From positions 62,001 through 126,000 of the forward strand of contig NZ_VCRA01000002.1 in the NCBI RefSeq assembly GCF_005938385.1: a DNA stretch of 64,000 nt. Reading direction: 5' to 3'. The notes below the pieces were generated by a model. The model was not told the origin of the DNA and did no database searches. It saw only the letters and a list, made by a program, of their open reading frames with translations. Every line of letters starts with the position of its first letter. The stretch's first letter is position 1. This DNA comes from Paenibacillus mesophilus (GTDB taxonomy: Bacteria; Bacillota; Bacilli; Paenibacillales; NBRC-103111). The position numbers and the translations under genes were made by a program. Of the stretch, positions 26,223 to 33,708 are shown piece by piece.

Positions 26223-27299
26223 TCACTCCAGGCTTTCCTTGTATTCGCGCAGCAATCGGTAGCCTTCTCTCTTTGTACCGTGTCCTTTAATACAATAATC
26301 CTCCGGATTGATTCCGAAGGCTCGCAACATGGCGGATGCCGGTTTGCCCGTAAACCCTGTCGTATCGAACATATAATTCAATACGGCTTTTGTCAGTGTG
26401 CTTAGTTCCTTTTTGCTAAGAAGGTCTCCTTTATTCTTGATGGCAGCTTTCGCTTCCGAAACGATAATATTCGTAAAGGTATCGATCTGGCTTTGGAGAA
26501 AATCGTTCCATTCCTGTTGTTCCGCTTCGAAAGCTTCCTTCATCTGTTGGATATCGTCTGTCGACATGCTGCCGGTACCGACATCGAGGGTATTGAGCGG
26601 GTCGTACGTGACTTCGGCTACATAGGCTTTCGTCGTCCAGCTGCTTCCGATTTTACCGTAGATGTGACCCGTGCTGCCGCTGCTGGTGATATCGAACCAG
26701 CCCACTTCCTTCCCATTTTTGTAGACGACAAGGTCGGGGCGGGTGGGACCGTGGCTGACCTGAGTCGCTATACTGTAACCTTTTGGCAATGAGCTTCTGA
26801 GGTCATTGAACTTGGTGCCGGTTGCATAGCTTTCGATGGCATATCCGAATCTGGCAGGCGCGAAATGGTAAGCCGTTTCCAACGTTTCTACCAGGTCTTC
26901 ATCGTCCGTATTGATTTTTTTTGTGTTGACACCATGAATTAAGGAGGCCGTTCTTTTCCATAACGTCGTATAATTGTCGACATCGGGGAGGGCCTCGGGG
27001 TTCAGCGTTGCTATTTCCGCTCCTTCCTGCACCAAGTCATCCAATTTGCTCGCGAAGCCGTCCAGACGGGTATTGGGATGATTACTATTGCCCCATACGA
27101 CCTGTCTTTGCACGACATTACCGGTATGGGAAGCAAGCAGTTTGCCGACGGCCCGGTTACCGATCGTCCGCTGCAGATGCTTCGCCGCAGACGGGTCGGA
27201 TAAAGGCGAAAGAAGCGTCCCTTCCTTGGCACGACGATCCGTTTGTGCTCGAGTGGAAGAGGAGGGACGTGGATTGGAGCGTTTCCTATGAGTATGCAA
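26223..27299 (-). CDS. putative polymorphic-toxin / eCIS-type effector with a nuclease-like domain
   Basis: About 358 residues. The frame is open upstream to 27395, but a terminator lies there; the likely start is TTG at 27299, nine bases after AGAAGG. The basic, Ser/Arg-rich head is followed by LQRTIGNRAVGKLL (about 42-55), a motif found at the N-terminus of many DUF4157-type and extracellular-contractile-injection-system cargo proteins. The C-terminal half holds RPDLVVYKNGKEVGWFDITSS (about 187-207), which resembles the PD-(D/E)xK nuclease core, though the Lys is not in its normal place. I infer a secreted or injected nuclease toxin. No injection-system genes and no obvious immunity gene are near. 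The assignment of the catalytic domain is tentative. Confidence 0.5.
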   Translation of the reverse strand: MHTHRKRSNPRPSSSTRAQTDRRAKEGTLLSPLSDPSAAKHLQRTIGNRAVGKLLASHTGNVVQRQVVWGNSNHPNTRLDGFASKLDDLVQEGAEIATLNPEALPDVDNYTTLWKRTASLIHGVNTKKINTDDEDLVETLETAYHFAPARFGYAIESYATGTKFNDLRSSLPKGYSIATQVSHGPTRPDLVVYKNGKEVGWFDITSSGSTGHIYGKIGSSWTTKAYVAEVTYDPLNTLDVGTGSMSTDDIQQMKEAFEAEQQEWNDFLQSQIDTFTNIIVSEAKAAIKNKGDLLSKKELSTLTKAVLNYMFDTTGFTGKPASAMLRAFGINPEDYCIKGHGTKREGYRLLREYKESLE

Positions 27300-27332
27300 A
27301 TCGCAGCACCTTCTGCCCTGCAAGATTGAACG

Positions 27333-27362
27333 AAAAAACCGGAAGGTAGTTCCTTCCGGTTT
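27333..27362 (-). terminator. rho-independent terminator of the SRPBCC-DHFR operon
   Basis: On the minus strand an 11-bp perfect stem (27352-27362 with 27336-27346, 5-base loop) ends in a run of six T. It is 64 bp after the DHFR-like stop codon and just before the putative effector gene. Confidence 0.9.
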
Positions 27363-27425
27363 CCAGCATACCATGTACTTCTTGAAGTCGTCCATTTGCT
27401 TTTTTCAAAAATCCGACAATTCCCG

Positions 27426-28016
27426 TCATTCCTTCTTCGCCGGTTGATAAGTCAGTTCCACGGCACCTGAACGGAATGTCTTTGTTGCGACATGCTTTAG
27501 AGACTTCATTTCGTTATTGTCTTTAAAAAGACGTTTTCCGCTCCCCAGCACAACCGGAAATACCATAATCCGATACTCGTCGACGAGATCATCCTGCATC
27601 AGCGTGTGAACCAGCTCGCAGCTCCCGAGGACCAGAATGTCTCGACCGGGCTGCTGTTTCAGCTTCAAGACTTGTTCCGCAATAGGCCCTTCGATGAGAC
27701 TTGCGTTCCATCTCATCTGCTGTGGGGTCTTTGTAGTTGATGCGACATATTTAGGATAGTTATTCATTCTGTCGGCAAAGCCTTCTGGAATGGAAAAATC
27801 CCGGATTTGATTCACGACAGTATTCGTTTTTCCCATTTTAGGCCAAGCAGCGGCAAAGCCTTCGTATGTGACCCGGCCAAGCAGAAGAGTGTCGCACAAC
27901 TGGAGCTCCTCGAATTTGTGTTGATTTTGTTCATCCGTATTGAAGGGGACCGTCCAAACCGGATCCTCCATGACACCGTCCAGCGTCACGAACTCGGATA
28001 CAACGACTTTTCTCAC
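27426..28016 (-). CDS. dihydrofolate-reductase-like protein (RibD C-terminal family)
   Basis: A 196-residue protein of the RibD_C/DHFR fold. It begins RKVVVSEFVTLDGVMEDP and has TLLLGRVTYEGFAAAWP and DILVLGSCELVHTLMQDDLVDEY, the typical nucleotide-binding segments. Such stand-alone proteins are NAD(P)H-dependent reductases of mostly unknown substrate. The GTG at 28016, with GGGAGG eight bases upstream, gives the normal N-terminus. It follows the SRPBCC gene by 16 bp on the minus strand and ends at a strong terminator, so the two form an operon. A second DHFR-like gene of the same family is at 29680. Confidence 0.85.
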   Translation of the reverse strand: MRKVVVSEFVTLDGVMEDPVWTVPFNTDEQNQHKFEELQLCDTLLLGRVTYEGFAAAWPKMGKTNTVVNQIRDFSIPEGFADRMNNYPKYVASTTKTPQQMRWNASLIEGPIAEQVLKLKQQPGRDILVLGSCELVHTLMQDDLVDEYRIMVFPVVLGSGKRLFKDNNEMKSLKHVATKTFRSGAVELTYQPAKKE

Positions 28017-28032
28017 AAGCAGCCACCTCCCG

Positions 28033-28479
28033 TTAATTTGCGCGATTAAGCTCCTTGTCAAGCTCGTCCAGAAAAGCGTTCGCCCCGTGCATGTGATCTT
28101 CCAGCGAATCCAGACCATCGAGAAAGGCGCACTGTTCGGTATAGACGAGCTTCGTGCCGGAGCCCTCGGAATTGAATTCCACCGTGACGACAGACACCGA
28201 TATCCTCGTCTCGCCCTTGTCTATGGTGATGGTGTAGACGATGCGCGTATCCGGCACAATCTCCTGATAGATGGCGACCGACGTGTAGATCGGCCCCCCC
28301 GGTTCACTGCCTCGAACGATCTCGCGTCCGCCTATACGGAATTCGAACTCATCCGCTTTTGGGAACCAGTTGGCCTTTATGGCGGGGTCCGACCATGCGG
28401 CGTAAGTCCGATCAGGAGAGGCAGTATAGTTGCGTTCCAAGGAAAAGGAGTCGTGGTTAATAAAATGTTTGCTCATCAT
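28033..28479 (-). CDS. SRPBCC (AHSA1-like) domain protein
   Basis: A 148-residue START/SRPBCC-fold protein: LERNYTASPDRTYAAWSDPAIKANWF is the characteristic N-terminal strand and helix of the AHSA1 group, and the C-terminal long helix is HMHGANAFLDELDKEL. The fold makes a cavity for hydrophobic ligands. GGAGG lies six bases before the ATG at 28479; an ATG at 28476 is equally possible. It is the first gene of a two-gene operon with a DHFR-like reductase and has a palindromic operator 104 bp upstream. In Bacillota such genes are often controlled by ArsR-type regulators, but none is present here. Confidence 0.82.
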   Translation of the reverse strand: MMSKHFINHDSFSLERNYTASPDRTYAAWSDPAIKANWFPKADEFEFRIGGREIVRGSEPGGPIYTSVAIYQEIVPDTRIVYTITIDKGETRISVSVVTVEFNSEGSGTKLVYTEQCAFLDGLDSLEDHMHGANAFLDELDKELNRAN

Positions 28480-28582
28480 TCAATCCTCCGCTTCATTCAT
28501 TTGATCCGGATGCTTGTCTTAGAATATCTCCAAGCCCGTCCATATAGTTTGCGCCAGCTTTGTACCGGTAACCTCATTGTAA

Positions 28583-28603
28583 AACATGACGTCGCGTCAT
28601 GTT
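28583..28603. promoter_or_regulatory. 21-bp palindromic operator candidate
   Basis: AACATGACG and CGTCATGTT flank TCG. It lies between the SRPBCC operon and the divergent AraC gene and could control either. The symmetry suggests a dimeric regulator such as ArsR, TetR or MarR type. Confidence 0.5.
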
Positions 28604-28662
28604 CAAGTCTTAAATGCGAGATAGCTAGCGGAAAAATGCTGTTTAGCTTTCTTTTAAGCATG

Positions 28663-28668
28663 TATAAT
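28663..28668 (+). promoter_or_regulatory. TATAAT -10 box next to a start codon
   Basis: A perfect -10 hexamer ends seven bases before the ATG of the AraC gene at 28676, so transcription would begin at or near the start codon. The -35 region (TGTTTA at 17 bp) is weak. No ribosome site is visible. Confidence 0.45.
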
Positions 28669-28675
28669 AGGGACT

Positions 28676-29512
28676 ATGAGTACAATAAACTTTTCTATGG
28701 TATTGCCGCCTCATGATTTAGCGCGCGATATCGAATGCATTCGAATTTCAACATATACAGGAAACGAATCGCTTGACGTTAAAGTGTGTCCGAAAGGATT
28801 ACCCGGTATCGTATTTCAGCTCGCTGATGACGATTCAGCTGCGATCGAAAGCATTACGATCGGCAATGCGCAAATCTCCGCGATTCCCATATTTTTTCTG
28901 CATGGTCAAGGATCTGCACCGAGTGTCATGCGTTTCAAGGACAAACCGTATGTATCTATACAGGTCGTGTTAAAGCCTCACGCCCTGTATTCTTTGTTCG
29001 GTTGGGACGCCTCCTCGCTTAACCAAGGCTTCCTGCCCCCCGATCAATTCGGTGCTATTGAGCTCGACAACCAGCTTTTGACCGCATCAACGAATGAAGA
29101 GCGGGTTTCTTTGCTTTGTACTTTTTTAACAGAGAAAATGAATCAAACGAAAAAGCGAGACGAACTGATTGAGCAGTCATTGGATTTTATTCGAAAATCC
29201 GTTTCTTCTATTTCAGTGAAACAAATTGTTTCGGCTTTCCATATATCTGAGCGTCAGTTTCAGAAACGCTTTGCCCGTGTCGTAGGAATATCGCCACAAT
29301 TATATATTAGGATTGTGCGCATTAATGAGGCATTGCGGTTAATGAAGACCGGGAGCTTCGATCGATTGTCGGATGTTGCTTACGCGCTCAATTATTTCGA
29401 TCAGTCGCATTTTATCCGTGATATCAAAGCGTTTTCTTGGTTAAGTCCCAAAACCATCACGATGAAGGTTAGTGACTTCCATAGCGACGAGGCAGGTTCC
29501 TCGTATTTATAG
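28676..29512 (+). CDS. AraC family transcriptional regulator, probably leaderless
   Basis: A 278-residue regulator. The N-terminal part (VLPPHDLARDIECIRI, later FFLHGQGSAPSVMRFKDKPY) is the DUF6597-like sensor found in short AraC proteins, not the cupin type of the other three. The C-terminal DNA-binding domain has helix-turn-helix units around IVSAFHISERQFQKRFARVV and LSDVAYALNYFDQSHFIRDI. A TATAAT box seven bases before the ATG and the lack of a ribosome site suggest a leaderless message. It sits between two SRPBCC plus DHFR-like gene sets and is the natural candidate for their control. Confidence 0.82.
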   Translation: MSTINFSMVLPPHDLARDIECIRISTYTGNESLDVKVCPKGLPGIVFQLADDDSAAIESITIGNAQISAIPIFFLHGQGSAPSVMRFKDKPYVSIQVVLKPHALYSLFGWDASSLNQGFLPPDQFGAIELDNQLLTASTNEERVSLLCTFLTEKMNQTKKRDELIEQSLDFIRKSVSSISVKQIVSAFHISERQFQKRFARVVGISPQLYIRIVRINEALRLMKTGSFDRLSDVAYALNYFDQSHFIRDIKAFSWLSPKTITMKVSDFHSDEAGSSYL

Positions 29513-29679
29513 AACAATGGAATCTATATGCAATTCATAATGACTCCTTTCCCTTACGTTTTGTTAAACATAAGGGAAGGAGTTTATTATCGTTAAAGTT
29601 CGATGGACGGGATTATACAATTTTTGCAATGGATATCGAAGTACAATGTATACGACCCAAAACCAAGGAGTGATTGGAT

Positions 29680-30258
29680 TTGCGAAAAATAAAAATGTTA
29701 AACCGAGTTTCGATTGACGGATATTTTGCCAGCCTTAATGACGCAACGTTCGGAATGGATTGGTTTGTGCATGATCCTGAGGTGGACAAAGCTGTGCATG
29801 AAAGCGGTGGGCGCATGGATACTCTCTTGTTGGGAGAAATCACCTACATGGGGTTCGAACGAAGCTGGGTGCCCATACTAAATGATCCCAATGCCCCCGA
29901 ACAGATGAAGGCAGTGGCCGAAGAGTTAACGCAAATGACGAAAATCGTGTTCTCCAAAAATTTGAAGGAAGCGAAATGGGAGAACACGAAAATTTTCGAT
30001 GGAAATCTAGTGGATAAAGTTCGCAAATTAAAAGAAGAGACAGGAAGCGATATACTGGTAATGGGAAGCGGAACAATCGTACAGCAGCTTGCCGAGGAAG
30101 AGTTGATCGATGAATATATGTTTATCGTTACACCGGTTGTAGCAAGCGAAGGCAAACGGCTCTTCCAGCATGTTAAACGGTTTGGCCTCCGCTTGTTGGA
30201 TACGAAAGCCTTTAAATCCGGGAACGTAGTGCTGCATTATGAGCTGATAAAATTATAG
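29680..30258 (+). CDS. dihydrofolate-reductase-like protein (RibD C-terminal family), second copy
   Basis: A 192-residue relative of the gene at 27426, with RKIKMLNRVSIDGYFASLND at the start, TLLLGEITYMGFERSW, and DILVMGSGTIVQQLAEEELIDEY. It is likely an NAD(P)H-dependent reductase of unknown substrate. I used the TTG at 29680, nine bases after AAGGAG; a TTG at 29674 is also in frame but too close to the ribosome site. It is downstream of the AraC gene and convergent with the second SRPBCC gene, with a shared bidirectional terminator between them. Confidence 0.83.
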   Translation: MRKIKMLNRVSIDGYFASLNDATFGMDWFVHDPEVDKAVHESGGRMDTLLLGEITYMGFERSWVPILNDPNAPEQMKAVAEELTQMTKIVFSKNLKEAKWENTKIFDGNLVDKVRKLKEETGSDILVMGSGTIVQQLAEEELIDEYMFIVTPVVASEGKRLFQHVKRFGLRLLDTKAFKSGNVVLHYELIKL

Positions 30259-30308
30259 AAAGTAGAGCCGCCGATACCATAGAAGAACATAAGTCTTCCA
30301 TGAACGAA

Positions 30309-30350
30309 AAAACCGTTAAACACAAGGAGTTCCAAGTGTTTAGCGGTTTT
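30309..30350. terminator. bidirectional terminator
   Basis: A 15-base arm (30309-30323) pairs with 30336-30350 with one mismatch. A-rich and T-rich ends on both sides make it work for the DHFR-like gene and for the convergent SRPBCC gene. Confidence 0.9.
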
Positions 30351-30362
30351 GTTCTACGATAG

Positions 30363-30791
30363 TTAATTAACTTCGCTGTACTTTCCGAAATTATCCAAAA
30401 TCGCCTGCCAGCCTGCTCTTTGCATGTCAACAGGATTGGTGGCTTCCGCATCAAAGGTTTCGATTACTTTGGTGGCGTTTCCTTCGCTAATAAAAGTGAT
30501 CGCAACTTTTCTTCCATCTTCCATCGTGTAAGCAATAAACTCGTTTACTCTCACTTCATCATAAACGCCGCCAAAATCAAAGCCAAAGCTACCGTCCTTG
30601 GCTTCCATTCTTGTAACGAATTTACCGCCGACCCGTAAATCATTCTCGGCCTTCGGCGCATGCCAGTCCTCAGAAGCAGCGCACCATTTCGTAATATGCT
30701 GCGGCTCATTCCAATGTTTCCACACTTCTCCGACCGGCTTATGAACTGTAGTTTCTATCGTTATTGCTACATTACTTGTTTCCATATTCAT
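30363..30791 (-). CDS. SRPBCC (AHSA1-like) domain protein, second copy
   Basis: A 142-residue SRPBCC protein. The opening ITIETTVHKPVGEVWKHWNE, the segment ITKWCAASEDWHAPKAENDL and the final helix RAGWQAILDNFGKYSE are typical of the AHSA1/YndB-like group. It probably binds a hydrophobic ligand. GAGGTGG lies just before the ATG at 30791; an upstream ATG at 30803 would include the ribosome site in the gene. It is not closely similar to the SRPBCC at 28033, so the pairing of the two families reflects two independent sets more than a recent duplication. Confidence 0.82.
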   Translation of the reverse strand: MNMETSNVAITIETTVHKPVGEVWKHWNEPQHITKWCAASEDWHAPKAENDLRVGGKFVTRMEAKDGSFGFDFGGVYDEVRVNEFIAYTMEDGRKVAITFISEGNATKVIETFDAEATNPVDMQRAGWQAILDNFGKYSEVN

Positions 30792-30981
30792 TATCCACCT
30801 CATTCAATTAGTATTTGAACACTTTTAATATACACTATTGGGAATATTCCGGTCAAGGAATATGATAATGTTTTTTTTCGTCGCTTGGTGGTATAGACAT
30901 CGGTTTTTCCTTTTTCGTACTGGTTATGCTAATCTCTAACTATCGACAATAATATCCAAATTGCCAAGGAGGCGATGTCCC

Positions 30982-33054
30982 ATGACTACGAACGAACGGT
31001 CCAATAGATTAGCCAAGGAAAAGTCGCCATATTTGCTGCAGCATCAATACAATCCGGTAGATTGGTTCCCCTGGTCCGAAGAAGCTTTCGAAATCGCCAA
31101 GCGGGAGAATAAACCCGTATTCTTATCCATCGGCTATTCCACTTGCCATTGGTGCCACGTCATGGAGCGAGAGTCATTCGAAGACGAGGAAGTCGCCGCC
31201 ATCTTGAACGAGCACTATATCTCCATCAAAGTCGACCGGGAGGAGCGTCCCGATGTCGATCACTTGTACATGTCCGTCTGCCAGGCGATGACCGGACAGG
31301 GGGGCTGGCCGCTTACGATTGTGATGACGCCGGACAAGAAGCCGTTTTTTGCCGGGACGTATTATCCGAAGAACCGCAAATACGGCCGTTACGGGCTGAT
31401 GGATTTGCTGCCGCAGCTGGCGGAGAAATGGCGGGAGGACCGCGTCAAGGTCGAGGAGATCGGCGAGCAGATCATGGAGGAGACGAAGGGGCGCATGCTC
31501 TCCAACCTGGAAGGCAAGCTGTCCGAACAGACACTCGACCGCGCTTACCGGCAGTATGAGGAGCTGTTTGATGAAACGTACGGGGGATTCGGCTCCGCTC
31601 CGAAGTTTCCGACCGCTCACAATATATCGTTGCTGCTCCGCTACTACAAAAGGACAGGCACGGAGCAGGCGCTCGAAATGGCGGAGAAGACGCTGGATTC
31701 GATGTACCGGGGAGGGATGTACGACCATATCGGCTTCGGCTTCGCCCGGTACTCGACGGATGAGCGGTGGCTCGTGCCCCACTTCGAGAAAATGCTGTAC
31801 GACAACGCGCTGCTCGCGATCGCTTATCTGGAAGCGTATCAAGTGACGGACAAGCCGGATTATGCGGAAGTGGCGGAGCGGATTTTCACCTATGTGCTCC
31901 GGGATATGACCGATCCGGAAGGCGGCTTCTATTCGGCGGAGGATGCCGATTCGGAAGGGCACGAAGGAAAGTTCTACGTCTGGAAGCCGGATGAAATCGT
32001 CGGCGTACTCGGCGCTGAAGACGGCGATCTGTATTGCGATTTGTACAATATTACCGAAGAGGGCAACTTCGAAGGACATAGCATCCCGAATTTGATCGGG
32101 CAAGTTCCGGAAACGTTTGCCAAGCGCAAAAACATGACGCTGTCCGAGCTGCGCGAGAAGATTGAATCGTGCCGCGTCAAGCTGTTCGCTTACCGGGAAG
32201 AGCGGGTTCATCCGCATAAGGACGATAAAATATTGACAGCCTGGAACGGGCTTATGATCGCGGCTCTGGCCAAAGGGGCGAAAGTGCTCGGGAACCCGGC
32301 ATTCGCCGAAGCGGCGGCCAAGGCGGAAGCTTTTCTGTGGACCAAGCTTAGGCGCGAAGACGGACGCCTGCTCGCCAGATACCGCGACGGGGAAGCGGCA
32401 TTTCACGGATATGTTGACGACTATGCCTATATGATCTGGGGTTTGATCGAGCTGTACGAGGCCACGTTCGAGCCTGGATATTTGCAGAAGGCGGCGGGGC
32501 TCGCCAAGGATCTGATCAAGCTGTTCTGGGACGACGAGAAGGGCGGGCTGTTCTTCTACGGGCACGATGCGGAGCAGCTGCTCACCCGGATGAAGGAAAT
32601 ATATGACGGGGCGATGCCTTCAGGCAATTCCGTCGCAGCGTACAACTTGCAGCGGCTGTCGAAGTATGTCTATGATGCACAGCTTGCCCAGAAAGCCGAC
32701 GAGCTGCTGCAAGCATTCGCGGGCGCGGCAGAGCGCTATCCGAGCGGTCACGCGATGCTGCTAACTACGCTCGACTTCGCCGTGTCGTCGCCGATGGAGA
32801 TCGTGATCGCCGGCGATCCGGAGAAGACGGAGACGAAGCGGATGCTCGAATCGGTCCGGAGCCGGTTCCTGCCGAGCGCCGTCGTTATTCTCGTTCCGAA
32901 CGGGGAAAAGGGCGACGTCGTCCGGCAAACGATCCCGCTCGTTCAGGATAAAGTTGCGCTTGGCGGACGAACGACCGCATACGTATGCGAGCATTTCGCT
33001 TGTTTTGCCCCGACTGACGATCCGGAAGAGCTGGAGGAGCTGCTTGACCAGTAA
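30982..33054 (+). CDS. DUF255 thioredoxin-domain protein (YyaL-like)
   Basis: A 690-residue protein. Residues 1-165 are the DUF255 thioredoxin-like domain: [20 protein letters not shown], and a CHWCH motif in [14 protein letters not shown]. The rest is an alpha/alpha-barrel-like region ([53 protein letters not shown]) seen in the same family and related to glycan-epimerase folds. The cellular role is not known; redox or sugar-related activity is suggested by the two folds. The ATG at 30982 follows AAGGAGGCG. It is a single gene followed by a convergent acetyltransferase. Confidence 0.88.
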   Translation: MTTNERSNRLAKEKSPYLLQHQYNPVDWFPWSEEAFEIAKRENKPVFLSIGYSTCHWCHVMERESFEDEEVAAILNEHYISIKVDREERPDVDHLYMSVCQAMTGQGGWPLTIVMTPDKKPFFAGTYYPKNRKYGRYGLMDLLPQLAEKWREDRVKVEEIGEQIMEETKGRMLSNLEGKLSEQTLDRAYRQYEELFDETYGGFGSAPKFPTAHNISLLLRYYKRTGTEQALEMAEKTLDSMYRGGMYDHIGFGFARYSTDERWLVPHFEKMLYDNALLAIAYLEAYQVTDKPDYAEVAERIFTYVLRDMTDPEGGFYSAEDADSEGHEGKFYVWKPDEIVGVLGAEDGDLYCDLYNITEEGNFEGHSIPNLIGQVPETFAKRKNMTLSELREKIESCRVKLFAYREERVHPHKDDKILTAWNGLMIAALAKGAKVLGNPAFAEAAAKAEAFLWTKLRREDGRLLARYRDGEAAFHGYVDDYAYMIWGLIELYEATFEPGYLQKAAGLAKDLIKLFWDDEKGGLFFYGHDAEQLLTRMKEIYDGAMPSGNSVAAYNLQRLSKYVYDAQLAQKADELLQAFAGAAERYPSGHAMLLTTLDFAVSSPMEIVIAGDPEKTETKRMLESVRSRFLPSAVVILVPNGEKGDVVRQTIPLVQDKVALGGRTTAYVCEHFACFAPTDDPEELEELLDQ

Positions 33055-33063
33055 TACGAGGTT

Positions 33064-33540
33064 TTACAGCTTCATCTCCATCTGAATCCCGACAATGATC
33101 TCGCCGCTGCGGTTCGTCATTCTGTTCATTCCGCACGGAGTGAAGCCGAGCTTGTTGTAGAAGAGCAGCGCTCGCGGATTCGTATGATGGCAGACGAGCA
33201 GGAGGCGGGGGACGGACAGTTCGTTTCTCGCCTGCTCGATCATCGACTGAAGCAGCTGAACGGCTGCTCCTTTGCCTCTATGCTGCGGAGCAACGATCAA
33301 GTTGCCCAAGCTGCAGTGCTTTCCTTCCTCGTAACCGTAGAAATTAGCGTATCCCGCCAGCTCGCCGTTGTCGTCCGTCACTACAGTCGGACACCACCGC
33401 TTGCTCGCAGCTTCTTCCAGCTGAGCCGCGGCCAGCGGGTACGTGCCTGACGGAAACATGAAAAATAGCTCTTCCTCGGATTGCGGAAACGTACAGATCA
33501 CGGCAAAGTCTTCGTGCCGGACGGGCCTGCAAGTGTACAT
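33064..33540 (-). CDS. GNAT family N-acetyltransferase
   Basis: A 158-residue acetyltransferase. The acetyl-CoA loop is visible in NLIVAPQHRGKGAAVQLLQ, followed by the strand RLLLVCHHTNPRALLFYNKLGF. The acceptor is unknown. The ATG at 33540 is nine bases after AAGGA; a GTG at 33549 would overlap that site. It ends nine bases from the stop of the convergent DUF255 gene, with no room for a separate terminator. Confidence 0.85.
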   Translation of the reverse strand: MYTCRPVRHEDFAVICTFPQSEEELFFMFPSGTYPLAAAQLEEAASKRWCPTVVTDDNGELAGYANFYGYEEGKHCSLGNLIVAPQHRGKGAAVQLLQSMIEQARNELSVPRLLLVCHHTNPRALLFYNKLGFTPCGMNRMTNRSGEIIVGIQMEMKL

Positions 33541-33661
33541 GGGCTTCACTCCTTGGAAACTTTTGGATTGCCTCCATTATATATCTTGGGTCGGCTGATG
33601 TTGTGCCAAAAGTATAGCGGAAATAGGACAAAAATTGATGGTGCACGGCCCAACAAAATCA

Positions 33662-33692
33662 AACAGCGGGTCTCCATGGAGACACCGCTGTT
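33662..33692 (-). terminator. terminator of the GH18 gene
   Basis: Arms 33662-33675 and 33678-33692 pair almost completely, and on the minus strand the stem is followed by TTTGATTTTG. It is 17 bp after the GH18 stop codon. Confidence 0.75.
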
Positions 33693-33708
33693 CGTTCACT
33701 GCACAAGC

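Noticed and set aside
28291..28300. C7 run in the SRPBCC gene as a slippage tract
   Set aside because: It codes for ordinary Gly-Gly-Pro context in a normal-length gene, and seven bases is short for frequent slippage.
31174..32565. 463-codon minus-strand frame over the DUF255 gene
   Set aside because: Shadow of the real gene; no ribosome site and no recognisable domain.
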